Of a stretch of DNA of 47,864 bases, positions 24,143 to 34,400 are shown piece after piece (within the stretch, counting starts at the first letter, position 1; every line of letters starts with the position of its first letter). The stretch is taken from the NCBI GenBank assembly GCA_964565615.1, contig CAZMFO010000005.1:1-47864 (forward strand). Reading direction: 5' to 3'. A program made the position numbers and the translations under genes. The notes beneath the pieces are model-generated. The model had not been told where the DNA came from. It worked only from the letters and a program-made list of their open reading frames with translations, and ran no database searches. The DNA comes from HK-STAS-PATE-36 sp964565615. GTDB taxonomy: Bacteria; Patescibacteriota; Saccharimonadia; Saccharimonadales; JAGQNJ01.

Positions 24143-25504
24143 ATGCAGGAGTCACTTTGGCAAGCAGTCTTGGGCGAAATTGAGTTATCTATTTCACATG
24201 GCGGATATGTAACTTGGTTTAAGAATACCCGAATAGTTAAGCAGAAAGATGGGGTCTTCGTAATTGGTGTCGGCAATGTGTTTATAAAAAACCAGCTAGA
24301 ACAGAGGTATGACAACTTAATAAAATCTACCCTAAAAAAGAATGGTGTTAGACTCAAAGCAGTTGAATATAAAGTGGTCCCTTCGGCAAATTTACACACA
24401 AAAGTAGAAGATACCCCTGTTATTTTATCCCAACCAAATCAGCAACAATCTAAAAAGACCGCTAATAATGCTTTATCTCACAGCTATCGACAAGGGTTAA
24501 ATGCTCGTTATACATTTGAAACCTTTATTGTTGGAGGAGCTAACGAGCTTGCTTATGCGGCGTGTCAGGCAATTGCTAGTAATCCGGGCACCAAATATAA
24601 CCCCTTATTTTTATATGGGGGCGTAGGCTTGGGTAAAACTCATCTAATCCAAGCTGTTGGAAACAAGGTTATAGAGCAAAACCCACAGGCACGGGTTGTT
24701 TATGTTTCAACAGAACAGTTTGTACAAGAGTTTTTAGACGCTATTAGATATAAGAAAAATACTGACTTTGCGGGTTATTACCGTGGTGCAGATGTCTTAA
24801 TTATTGACGATATTCAGTTTATTGCTGGTAAAGAAAAAACTCAAGAGGAGTTCTTTCACACTTTTAACGCTCTTCATCAGGCCAATAAACAAATTATTAT
24901 AAGTAGTGATAAACCGCCGAAAGAAATCCCTACACTAGAGGACCGCTTACGCTCTCGCTTTGCTTGGGGGATGAGTATAGATATGCAGATTCCAGATTTT
25001 GAAACTCGTTGTGCTATTATTCAGACAAAGGCCGAAACCAAGGGTATAGAGCTACCAAATGAAGTAGCTGAATACTTGTCGCAAGGTATAAAAACCAACA
25101 TCCGTGAGTTAGAGGGAGTTCTAAACCAACTACTTGCAACCTGCGAAATGCGGGGTATTTTGCCAGATATTGAGATCGCAAAGAATTTACTTGGCAGTAT
25201 CAAGGGTCGCCCACGCCACATTAACTCAAAACAAATTGTTGAGCGTACTGCTAGGTATTTTCATCTTTCTACAGATGAGATTTTAGGTCCCAAACGAGAT
25301 AAAGATATTGTTGTTCCTAGACAAATAGCAATGTATCTACTCCGTAGTGAACTACACCTTAGCTTTCCTAACATAGCTAAAGAACTAGGCCGAAAAGACC
25401 ACACGACAGCCCTCCATTCTGTAGAAAAAATTACCCGCATACTCTCTTCAGACAACTATATTAGAGAATCAATAAACCGCATTAAGGAAAAACTCTATGC
25501 ATAA
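24143..25504 (+). CDS. dnaA: Chromosomal replication initiator DnaA
   Basis: 453 aa. Domain I (about 1-85) starts MQESLWQAVLGEIELS; domain III is an AAA+ ATPase: Walker A LYGGVGLGKTHLIQAVG, Walker B VLIIDDIQFIAGKEKTQEEF, sensor-like ISSDKPPKEI and the arginine-finger region LRSRFAWG; domain IV has the DNA-binding DnaA signature GRKDHTTALHSVEKI. I start at 24143, where AGAGGGG lies 4 nt upstream and domain I begins as in homologues. The frame's first ATG (24071) would add 24 residues and run through a DnaA box, so it is rejected. Probably autoregulated through those boxes. Confidence 0.97.
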   Translation: MQESLWQAVLGEIELSISHGGYVTWFKNTRIVKQKDGVFVIGVGNVFIKNQLEQRYDNLIKSTLKKNGVRLKAVEYKVVPSANLHTKVEDTPVILSQPNQQQSKKTANNALSHSYRQGLNARYTFETFIVGGANELAYAACQAIASNPGTKYNPLFLYGGVGLGKTHLIQAVGNKVIEQNPQARVVYVSTEQFVQEFLDAIRYKKNTDFAGYYRGADVLIIDDIQFIAGKEKTQEEFFHTFNALHQANKQIIISSDKPPKEIPTLEDRLRSRFAWGMSIDMQIPDFETRCAIIQTKAETKGIELPNEVAEYLSQGIKTNIRELEGVLNQLLATCEMRGILPDIEIAKNLLGSIKGRPRHINSKQIVERTARYFHLSTDEILGPKRDKDIVVPRQIAMYLLRSELHLSFPNIAKELGRKDHTTALHSVEKITRILSSDNYIRESINRIKEKLYA

Positions 25505-25529
25505 ATGTGTTCAAAATAATTGTAAAACT

Positions 25530-25693
25530 TGTGTAAAAATTAGCCCTTTTTACACAGCCATATTTTTTAATTATTTTCCTGTGTTTAAGTATATTAACTT
25601 TTCCAACTGTTTTCGCCATATTTTACACAGCCCTTCCCCAAATAAGCATCCCTCCTTTTATCTGTTAACAGACCCTTTTACACAATATCCACA
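25530..25693. other. oriC, right DnaA-box cluster (dnaA-dnaN)
   Basis: Four perfect matches to TTWTNCACA: TGTGTAAAA (25530-25538, minus), TTTTACACA (25548-25556), TTTTACACA (25621-25629) and TTTTACACA (25676-25684, plus), followed at once by a near match ATATCCACA (25685-25693). Between them lies a T-rich, easily melted stretch (about 25557-25620). This is the better candidate for the unwinding site of the origin. Confidence 0.8.
25661..25672. repeat. Perfect 12-bp palindrome in oriC
   Basis: TCTGTTAACAGA reads the same on both strands and sits 3 nt before a DnaA box. It could be a binding site for a dimeric protein; the protein is unknown. Confidence 0.5.
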
Positions 25694-25741
25694 TAGCTTA
25701 TTACTAAAACTACTAATTAATTAAAAGAAAGGTTTAATTAT

Positions 25742-26833
25742 ATGGACTTACAAGTTACCCAAGAAAACTTGAACAAAGCATTAAATAATGTAGCTAGGGT
25801 TGCTACAGGAAGAGCAACATTACCAATCTTGAATAATGTACTTATTCAAACAAGCGAAAATAGGCTACGAATTTCGGCCACTAATTTAGATATAGCAATA
25901 TCACAGCAGGTTGGAACAAAAATCAAGCACGAGGGAGCTCTGACGGTTCCAGCCCGCCTTTTTCAAGACTATGTAAGCAATCTACCAAAGACAACGATTA
26001 CTCTCAAACAAAAAGATAACAAAATACATATTTCAGCCGAAAATTATAAATCGGTGATTAATGGTATAGCAATTGACGATTACCCAGTAATGCCCGCTAT
26101 TCAAAATAACGACAGCTTTACTATACCCGCCCAAGAAATGAAGCAAGCACTCCAACAAGTTATCTACTCCTCATCAACGGACGAAACCCGCCCAGTATTA
26201 ACCGCTGTTTATATGTACACAAATGCAGGAAAATTGATATTGGTAGCAACCGATAGTTATCGACTAGCAGAAAAAGTAGTTTGCGATATTGACAAAGACA
26301 TCTCTTTATTAATCCCAAATACCGCCCTTAGTGATTTACTGCGCATCATAAACGACCAGACTAGTTCTATAGAGATTATTTATGATGAGCAACAAGTCAG
26401 ATTTTCGGTTGACGACATTGAGCTAATTGCTCGGTTAATAGACGGAAGTTACCCAGACTATAAAAAACTAATACCACAAACTTTTGCTAATAAAGCCAAA
26501 GTTGATAAGAAGGAGTTACTAACAATAACAAAAATTTCGGGTCTATTTTCTAGAGAAAACGCCGGGAGTATTACGGTAGCTATTTCTAATGAATCACAGA
26601 AGTTGTCAGTAAAATCCATTGCCTCGCAAGTTGGAGAAAACGAATCACAAACAAAAGGAGAAATTACAGGCGAGGGAGAGATTACCCTTAACTCTAGATA
26701 CTTATTGGATGGATTGCAGTCAATAGAAGGAGAGACAGTCAATTTTTGTTTTAACGGCAAGCTAGAACCAATCATTATTAAAGGTGATAAAGAAAAAGGT
26801 TATACCCATATTATTATGCCCCTTAAAAGCTAA
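25742..26833 (+). CDS. dnaN: DNA polymerase III beta sliding clamp
   Basis: 363 aa, full length for the clamp. Starts MDLQVTQENLNKALNNVARV and ends THIIMPLKS, close to the family's usual C-terminal (I-M-P-[ML]) motif. Three repeated clamp domains can be followed: ATLPILNNVLIQ in the first, SSSTDETRPVLTAVYM opening the second, and the third from about residue 250. It encircles DNA and tethers the polymerase. AAGAAAGG ahead of the ATG is a good ribosome binding site. Confidence 0.97.
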   Translation: MDLQVTQENLNKALNNVARVATGRATLPILNNVLIQTSENRLRISATNLDIAISQQVGTKIKHEGALTVPARLFQDYVSNLPKTTITLKQKDNKIHISAENYKSVINGIAIDDYPVMPAIQNNDSFTIPAQEMKQALQQVIYSSSTDETRPVLTAVYMYTNAGKLILVATDSYRLAEKVVCDIDKDISLLIPNTALSDLLRIINDQTSSIEIIYDEQQVRFSVDDIELIARLIDGSYPDYKKLIPQTFANKAKVDKKELLTITKISGLFSRENAGSITVAISNESQKLSVKSIASQVGENESQTKGEITGEGEITLNSRYLLDGLQSIEGETVNFCFNGKLEPIIIKGDKEKGYTHIIMPLKS

Positions 26834-26838
26834 AGTCG

Positions 26839-26844
26839 TATAGT
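26839..26844 (+). promoter_or_regulatory. -10-like box before recF
   Basis: TATAGT in the 17-bp gap between dnaN and recF, 6 nt before the recF ATG. recF may therefore have its own leaderless promoter as well as read-through from dnaN. Confidence 0.35.
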
Positions 26845-26850
26845 AGTAGT

Positions 26851-27906
26851 ATGGTTTTTACATCGGTTAGGTTGCAAAATTATCGTTCTTATACAGATAG
26901 TTCCTTTGAATTTAACCCAAGCGTTAACATTATTGTTGGACCAAACGCCAGTGGTAAAACCAACTTAATAGATGCGCTTTATTTTGTATCTGTTGGGTCG
27001 CCAATCAAAAATAGTAAAGAGCATTTGATTAATAATACCCAAAAATGGGCCCGTATAGATGTTTTAACTAATCAAAGTGATGAACGAGTTGTTCGGATCA
27101 AGGAAGAAGGTGTAACTTTTGATATTGATAATAAGACCTACACAAGATTGCCGTTTGATAAAAAAATACCAATAGTGTTATTTGAGCCTAGTCAGCTATA
27201 TCAAATAACCACCTCACCAGAACAGCGACGGCTATTTATTGATGAAATACTATCAAAAACAGATAAGCAGTTTACTTCGATTCGAAACAAATACATACAA
27301 ACACTTAGACAACGAAACAGTTTGCTTAAACAATCCCCAGAAAACATCAGAAAGCAAATATTTGCCTGGGATATAAGACTTTGTGAGTTAGCAGGAGAAA
27401 TTGTTAATAAACGAAAGAGAATAATCAAATATTTAAATACTTATACTAGTGATATATACAGTAGAATTGCGGGCAGAAATCATCAGCTTCAACTAAAATA
27501 CGAAAGCAAGATAAACCAAGAAAGTGATTACTCAACAAAATTACTAAAATTACTACAGGAAAATATCGAACTAGATAAACAACGAGGGTTTACGGGTTTT
27601 GGGCCACACCGAGATGATCTATTGATTAGTATAAATAATCACGATATGCGAGGAGTGGCGTCTCGAGGAGAAACAAGAAGCATCCTGCTAACACTAAAGA
27701 TTATAGAAACACAAATTCTTGAAGATATACATAACACACCCCCACTACTGTTATTAGACGATGTTTTTGGGGAGCTTGATGGGTTACGGCGCAAAAGTCT
27801 GATTGAGTTTATATCAAATAACCAAGCCTTTATAACCACCACAGACGCCGATATTATTGGTCATAATTTTGTACGAAATTCTAACACCATATACATAAAC
27901 AACTAA
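26851..27906 (+). CDS. recF: DNA replication and repair protein RecF
   Basis: 351 aa, an SMC-like ATPase that loads RecA at gaps. Begins VFTSVRLQNYRSYTDSSFEF, with Walker A IVGPNASGKTNLIDALY (about 29-45), the signature region ASRGETRSILLTLKIIE, and Walker B PLLLLDDVFGELDGLRR (about 302-318). Gene order dnaA-dnaN-recF is the classic origin order; gyrB does not follow. It overlaps the convergent T4SS-end gene by 4 nt, so the origin operon and the secretion operon meet with no terminator between them. Confidence 0.95.
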   Translation: MVFTSVRLQNYRSYTDSSFEFNPSVNIIVGPNASGKTNLIDALYFVSVGSPIKNSKEHLINNTQKWARIDVLTNQSDERVVRIKEEGVTFDIDNKTYTRLPFDKKIPIVLFEPSQLYQITTSPEQRRLFIDEILSKTDKQFTSIRNKYIQTLRQRNSLLKQSPENIRKQIFAWDIRLCELAGEIVNKRKRIIKYLNTYTSDIYSRIAGRNHQLQLKYESKINQESDYSTKLLKLLQENIELDKQRGFTGFGPHRDDLLISINNHDMRGVASRGETRSILLTLKIIETQILEDIHNTPPLLLLDDVFGELDGLRRKSLIEFISNNQAFITTTDADIIGHNFVRNSNTIYINN

Positions 27907-29528
27907 TCTGTTGTAAGCCGTACTATATATTTTGAGGTATCTAATCCGATGGATGATATTTTATTATGTATAACTGTCTTCTTTTCTTGGATTTCTTTAG
28001 GGTCATAAGCGTAACTAGACAATGATCTATCGTAAATCATATTAGTAATTTTCGGGACTATTAATATGTCATTTTTATAGATCGATATACTTTCAATTTC
28101 CGGGATTTGTTGAAGTGCAAAAATTTTCGAATCAATATTGTCGTTTGGTATATTATTGTCCAAGAGTAAGATACTAGATTTACCGTTACTTGATATACAA
28201 ACTAATAGTTTATTGTCGTAAGAACGGGATATACCACAATAATCGTTGTCTGTAAAGGTGTAGACATAGTGACCAGACAGCTTCTCTACGTCAAAAACTA
28301 ATACACCTCTACTAGTTACTATATTAATATTTTTATTGTTATTAAGTATTTGTTTTACTTCTTTGATGTGTGCAACTTCCTTAAGTCTAGAATCGTTAAT
28401 TTTGTATATCCTAAGGGTTTTATCATCGGAAAGAATACATAAGTAACTATTATTACAGAGACGTGCCTGGTTTGCGGGATAGTTAATCTTATAATGATAT
28501 TGTTTATTATTTGAATCCACAACTACAACTTCACTGTATGTTGAAGAATTACTGCTACTAGAAACGTTCTCGTCTTTGTTTTCGGAGTATTTACCAGACA
28601 CAGCAGCGGTGCTGTGATTTAGAAGTCTTTGATTTGGTTGCTCTGGATTATAGTGTTTGTTGTTAAGTATTACTATTGAATTATTTAATGTACTAACACT
28701 ATAAAGATCTATGTTATCTAGATTGGTTTTTTCGATATTGATTTTTTCACCCGGGAGATCAAAATTCTTGAAATACCAGTATTCAGAGCCGTCCAAGCTA
28801 TATATTAAATATCCTTCTTTAAATGGGGTGATTCTATATTCATTTTCTTGATTAAGCTCATTAATTTGACGTAACTCATTTGGATTTATTAGTCCAGCAG
28901 TGGTATTAACGGGGTAAATACCATGAGTAACATAATCGTCGGCTACATGTTTTACAAAAACATAAGTTTGATTCGAAATTCCAAAAACACCCTGTACAAC
29001 GATTCGCTCAGATACGTTTAACAATGTTTTACTGTAACTTGGTGAGTGACCGGACGGTGGTAAATGAATGTTTGCGCTCTTCATTAGTCCACCACACTGC
29101 CAGCTAATTAGGGTATTGTTGCTGGGGGCTGAATATATACATGTACTAGGAGAACCACCAACGAAATTACGACCTGATTCTTGTGATAGGCTGGTTTTAA
29201 TATTTGCGGTTTGCAGAAAACCAGGAGCAGAAACTAGATTATAAGAACTAGTATTATCTGTTTTTAATAGAACTTGATAACTTCCTCTTTTAACGAATTT
29301 TTTTATGCTTTTTGAAGTTGTGTATCCATATATGGATGTATCCTCGCTTTTAATTTCATATTCAACCCTTGTGCCGTTTGAAATTTCTATCTTTATATCC
29401 AGAAACGAATACCACGATATCATCCACATAATTAGTAACATAAAAACCCCGATTAATAAAAAGCGGTGCTTTTTTATCTTTTCGAATAATGTTTGTTTGA
29501 TGTCTTGTTGGTTAGTGTATGGTGGCAT
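27903..29528 (-). CDS. Membrane-anchored exported protein, possible beta-propeller
   Basis: 541 aa, one N-terminal membrane anchor (about residues 23-43) after a basic cytoplasmic tip, the rest outside. Residues 46-110 (IKIEISNGTRVEYEIKSED, then FVKRGSYQVLLKTDN) look like a small PEGA-type beta domain. From there to about 500 come repeated strand-rich blocks (YLIYSLDGSEYWYFKNF, SYLCILSDDKTLRIYKI, YDNKLLVCISSNGKSSILLL) that suggest a beta-propeller. No catalytic motif is seen. It is the last gene of the T4SS-like operon; its ATG directly follows the previous stop (TAAATG), so it is probably an outer scaffold or ligand-binding part of the same complex. Confidence 0.65.
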   Translation of the reverse strand: MPPYTNQQDIKQTLFEKIKKHRFLLIGVFMLLIMWMISWYSFLDIKIEISNGTRVEYEIKSEDTSIYGYTTSKSIKKFVKRGSYQVLLKTDNTSSYNLVSAPGFLQTANIKTSLSQESGRNFVGGSPSTCIYSAPSNNTLISWQCGGLMKSANIHLPPSGHSPSYSKTLLNVSERIVVQGVFGISNQTYVFVKHVADDYVTHGIYPVNTTAGLINPNELRQINELNQENEYRITPFKEGYLIYSLDGSEYWYFKNFDLPGEKINIEKTNLDNIDLYSVSTLNNSIVILNNKHYNPEQPNQRLLNHSTAAVSGKYSENKDENVSSSSNSSTYSEVVVVDSNNKQYHYKINYPANQARLCNNSYLCILSDDKTLRIYKINDSRLKEVAHIKEVKQILNNNKNINIVTSRGVLVFDVEKLSGHYVYTFTDNDYCGISRSYDNKLLVCISSNGKSSILLLDNNIPNDNIDSKIFALQQIPEIESISIYKNDILIVPKITNMIYDRSLSSYAYDPKEIQEKKTVIHNKISSIGLDTSKYIVRLTTD

Positions 29529-31415
29529 TTATGGCTCCCAAAATTCGAGTGAAAACTCTTTTTTAATATCTACATGAAAATGATCACTATGACCGGTAAT
29601 GCATTTTATTTGGCCTTCTATGCCTTTAGTTTTAGCATAACTTAAGATTTGCTCGATAGAATCGTCACCATCTGGAGGACACCACCAAATATTTCTGAGA
29701 ACACCAGTGTCGGCAAATAACTTGCCAAGAGTAATGGTAGCCTCCTTGCTGTATGAACCTTTCCAGTCTTTAGTGTGGCTAGCTGTCTGAATTTCGCCTT
29801 CACCACTCAGATCAACAGCGATGCCAATATTGTGTGATTTGTGTCCGGATGCATTTAGGTCACCAATTCGCAGTTTTGATTTACCCTGCATTGCGGTATT
29901 AAAGGCTAGTGCTACACTATAAAGAACACATACGAGTTGCTGGCTTCCATAACGCTTTTGTTGGGAGGAGTATAGGATGTATTCTCCGTTAGGAGCGTCC
30001 GGAAGCTTAAAGTATCCTGATTTATTAGGATGTGGTTCAAGGTTTGCTGGACATGTAATCCCAGGTAATGATGACTGTGTTTGACAGATGGATGTTCCAA
30101 TAGAAGTACCCGTTACACCTCCTAGTTCGGACAAGATAGCAGTGGCGAAAGGTAGTCTAGTTTGCATATGTGTTGAACATTCAGATTGATTATCGCATGG
30201 CGACTCAAATCGTTCAAGAAACACATATGTAGCTTCTTCGACAGTTGTAGCTGCTCTTATAGAGTCTAGCACTCCAGGTCTTACATCTTCCTCTAATTCT
30301 TTTCGCAAAAACTCCAGCTGAAGCTCAAGAGAGTTAACTGGTTGATTTTTTTCATTAGCAAAGTTAATTAAGTTTGTTTGTCTTCCGCCTAGCCACTGAG
30401 CAAGACCCCATGCTCTGCCATGAGGAACGTCCGAAGTAGTGTTTGGATATGCTGCGTTTGGTTTAAATCCAGACTCAGCTTGGAGGTTTCCCATTATACC
30501 TGCTGCTTGTGGAGCTGAAAAACCCATAGTGCCGACAAGGTAGTTCCATACTTTTTCGCGGTTATCTTTTCCGGGAAGAAGGCTTGCGCTACCACCAGTA
30601 CCACAACTGCAAGAATCGCTTGTTGATGTGTTTTGGCTTGATGTGGTGGCAGAACCTAAAGTAATAGAGTTAACGACCAAATCAGATAAGCTTGATATAC
30701 CTTCAGTAGATGGATGAAGCCCATCCCTAAGCGAACCATTTGTGTCTGTTGTAGGTGAGGTTGTTGGGTCGCCACCCGGGTTAACCAAATCAAACCAGTT
30801 GATTATTTGATAATTACTAGATTGTGCTTGATCAGAAAGCTGCTTATTAAATTCACCTAGGTAGCCTAAATCATTTGGCCAAGATGCGGTACCTGCGGTA
30901 TTGATCCACCATATTTTTATTGATTCATTCTTTTGCTTAATAGATGATATTATTTCAGGGATTGGATTACTAGCGATACCTCCATTACTACCTAGTGCTA
31001 CAATTATCCCTTGGGCAGCTCGAATTTTATTAGCGTCAGCCTCTACTGCCGCCTTCCCTGATGCAAAACTTCCTTCTGGGGTATGCGCTCCAGATCCACC
31101 ACCAACCCAAGACCTACTGTTTGAAGCATTAATAGTCGTGGTTATATTTTTCGATGAAAATTTTTGCTTATAACTACTCTCGGCTCCGACCGTAATGGAA
31201 TCACCTAGTATATATAGATTGGATATTTGAGCAGAGGACGAAGCGTTAGTGCATGACTCTGCATAGTCGTAGTTCATGATGCCGCCATCTAGTAATTTTT
31301 TTTGTTCTGGAGATATGGCTAAAAGAGGTGTACGAATACTCGCAAATACACAAACAAATACAACAATCAAAACAGGTATTTTTCTAATATTTATTGTTTG
31401 TATTAATTGTTTCAT
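29529..31415 (-). CDS. Secreted three-domain envelope hydrolase: SGNH, lysozyme-like, LAS peptidase
   Basis: 628 aa with a signal peptide or anchor (about 12-34). Domain 1 (about 65-255) is an SGNH/GDSL hydrolase: GDSI with Ser73, LGSN with Asn144, and DGLHPS with Asp231 and His234. Domain 2 (about 283-430) matches the phage tail lysozyme type: REKVWNYLVGTMGFSAPQAA, GNLQAESGF with Glu314 as probable catalyst, then RAWGLAQWLGGRQ. Domain 3 (about 455-628) has the zinc pattern of LAS (MepA/VanY-type) peptidases: H-x6-D (His528, Asp535) and HSDHFHVD (609-616). The start at 31415 overlaps the previous stop (ATGA). It probably cuts acyl or acetyl groups, glycan strands and peptide cross-links of a wall, its own or a host's. 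Confidence 0.85.
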   Translation of the reverse strand: MKQLIQTINIRKIPVLIVVFVCVFASIRTPLLAISPEQKKLLDGGIMNYDYAESCTNASSSAQISNLYILGDSITVGAESSYKQKFSSKNITTTINASNSRSWVGGGSGAHTPEGSFASGKAAVEADANKIRAAQGIIVALGSNGGIASNPIPEIISSIKQKNESIKIWWINTAGTASWPNDLGYLGEFNKQLSDQAQSSNYQIINWFDLVNPGGDPTTSPTTDTNGSLRDGLHPSTEGISSLSDLVVNSITLGSATTSSQNTSTSDSCSCGTGGSASLLPGKDNREKVWNYLVGTMGFSAPQAAGIMGNLQAESGFKPNAAYPNTTSDVPHGRAWGLAQWLGGRQTNLINFANEKNQPVNSLELQLEFLRKELEEDVRPGVLDSIRAATTVEEATYVFLERFESPCDNQSECSTHMQTRLPFATAILSELGGVTGTSIGTSICQTQSSLPGITCPANLEPHPNKSGYFKLPDAPNGEYILYSSQQKRYGSQQLVCVLYSVALAFNTAMQGKSKLRIGDLNASGHKSHNIGIAVDLSGEGEIQTASHTKDWKGSYSKEATITLGKLFADTGVLRNIWWCPPDGDDSIEQILSYAKTKGIEGQIKCITGHSDHFHVDIKKEFSLEFWEP

Positions 31416-34400
31416 GGCTGAGAAGAGTTGCACCTATTTGCCATATCTTTTGCATCCCAATGCCAAGCTTCATAAGAATATTGCTTGAATCCGTAGTTCT
31501 CTGCATTACTGAAAAGCCATTCCCAAACTGCATTTCCATCAGCCCTTTGGCGACTTGAACAGTCTGTTGAGCTGCCTGATCCTTTTCCCCCACTCCCAAG
31601 AGCAAAGTCGATTGCTTGACCACCTTGATGAGGTGAATTACCGGGGGATGCAACTGCTTTCTTATCAGCAGTACCATTATATATATCTTGTTGATGTTTC
31701 ATAGTTCTGAAGCTACTATTAGCGGATGGGGTGATACCAGTCTTTATCATATCAGAAATTAAAGTGAACCAAGCACCAGAAACCCTCGAGTTTACTAATG
31801 CAGAACCATTAGCCCCTTCTACATAATACTGGGTACCAGGATTGCTTTCGCTACTAGTACTGGGAAAATTAGGAAGAGCACACAATCTATGCTCCACAGG
31901 ATTGCCGTCTACGTAACCCGTATGTATGCCTACGTCATTTGTTCCAGGCGCACAAGCAACACTTACAGAAGACTCTTCTGGATTGCCGACAATTTGTGCA
32001 TTTGCTGTTGTAGTTGCCGTGGTTGCGGATGAATCTGATGAAGAGCTTCCTGTTTCTAGGCGAATTTCTTTACAGGAGTTCTCATCGATACTCTCATAAC
32101 AGGCTATGCTATTGATGGTAATATTATCCGCTACAAACATACGATATCTCAAGAACATCTCGTCCTTGTTATCTGAGCCACAAACACTCTTGTTTTTTTC
32201 TCGATCAGAATACGACGGAGCTTTCTCGTAAGTTATTTTACCGGTTGAGGGTTCAATAGTCGTACCAAAACAAACCTTACCATATTTTTCGTTAAGCTCG
32301 GCAAGTTGTGGCTCAACAATATCGGCATTGGCATAAGGATCTTCTACAAGAGCACTGTCTCGTTCGCCTATACTAAAGCCAATCTCGTCGACCCCATAAT
32401 CATAAAGAGTGGTTTGAGCGTTAATGCGAGGATTAAGTTTTGTAACACTAGACCCAATAGTGCCCAAAAAGCTAAAGGGACTTTTAATTATTGAAGCAAA
32501 GGCTGTTTGTGTGTCGTACAGGTGGTTATTTTGAATGACAGATCTAGATATTAAGGAGTCAATATCTTTTATGTCAAACAATCGTGCGTAAAGACTTTTT
32601 TGTTTGTTCTTTTCAAAAACTTCAGCACGAGTTTCCTCGGCTAGACTAAGTCGTTCGCTCATTTTTAGTGAACGGCCACCCATACCAGCCATAGCATTAT
32701 TATTTGCCAAGAATGCTCCATAGTTTGCGTAATTACCTAATGTCCCGCCCGTAGCTTTAGCTATTTCTGGAGCTGACCCAGCGAGAATGCGCACTAAGTC
32801 GTCCATAAAAGCACCAGCCGCAAGATATTGAATAGCCTCACCCCCGACATTAAGAATTACACCTCCTGCACCAGAAAAAGTAGCAATAATACTACCAGCA
32901 GAAAGTAGAAACGATCCGATGGTTGAGTTCATCGCACTACAGGTTTGAGAGATGCCAGGAATACTAGTAACGGTGTTTATGGTTTCAAAAAAAACGGGGC
33001 GGTCTTTGCCGGGTTTTGTAGCATCATCCATCTTAACACCTACACCAGGCCGGCCAAGCTCACTTTGGATACTCTCTGCCGACATCCAAGATGTATGATT
33101 TGTCTTGTCGTAAAGGTTTTCGGATAAAGCGCCCAACTCATCCATATTTGTATTTTGACCAGACATAATTTGGTTACCGGTAGTTACTACATCCATCCCG
33201 GTTCTTATTAGAGGTTGAATAATGTTCTGTTCTTGTGTTTCGGCAATCGAGTCGCCAATTGCATCAACCCCACAAACTATTCCAAGGATTGCAGTGGCAC
33301 CAACCCCAGCACCAAGAGTTGCCTTTATTTTGCTGGCTCTTGTTTTGATGTCTACAGATGTGTCTTGGGCTATCTTTTGTGCGTCATTAATTTTACCGTC
33401 AAGCTCGCCGGTTTTTGCTTTGTCAGCTTCCGAAGAGGGTTTATTGGGGTCTTCTTTCCCTGACGAAGTTTTTATATTATCAGGAGGTTGGGAGCCCTTT
33501 TTTATTTTTTCTGCTCGATCGTTTTTGATTTTGTCTCTCCACTCTCTAAATTTCAGGTTAGCTTTTTCGTCAAAATTCCTAGCAAGGTTTCTTAGTGGAT
33601 GGAAGTTTACCCCAGCTCTAATTTTTAACATACGCTTTGATAAAGCCGAGCTTACTCGGTTCATTCCAATTACCTCGACAGACGCACCTATATTTTGTCG
33701 GCGCACCCTAGCGCTAGAGATTTCTGATGAGTCCATAGCAAAATCAAGGTGTACCCTACCATCACTATTTTTTGGCATACTTACTCCATGCTTTGATTCA
33801 ATATCGGCTATCATTTTCTTTCCTGCAGATGTGTTAGGGTCTAGTATAATCTTATTTAGCCGTCCGGTTCGGCCATCGTAGTCTAGTTGTATGCCTTTTT
33901 TGCTAAGCTTTTTTTCATAATGCAAGGCTACTTTATTCCCAAGTCGGGACATATTATAGTCTTGGTTGTGGGGTCCTCTGCCAGTAATTTTTCTAGACGC
34001 GTACCTAAATAATTTAGAGGTTCGGGTGTTACCAAAGCGCTCACTGTTACTAAAATGAAAGCGTTGCAATAGTTGGGCAAACTGAATAAATTGCAAGGGT
34101 CCAGACATAAACACAAAAAATCCCACACCACCACCTATCAGTAGTCCAGCGGCCCCACCTCCGGCAGCGGCTTGTCTTTTAGTTATCTTTAATTTTTTGG
34201 ATTTGGTTCCTTTTTCTTTTTGTGAATCACCCAAAGTAGTCTCTCTATCAGATAAGGCGGATTGCTCGTCTGTAGATGGCTTTGATATTGTGTTGCGGTC
34301 TTCGTCGGTTCGGGACTCGGCATTGTATAGCTTTTCTAGATCATCTGCTTCTGCTTCTCGGCGTTCGGGGTGGACACCAAGATCGTCGTGGGCACCATAC

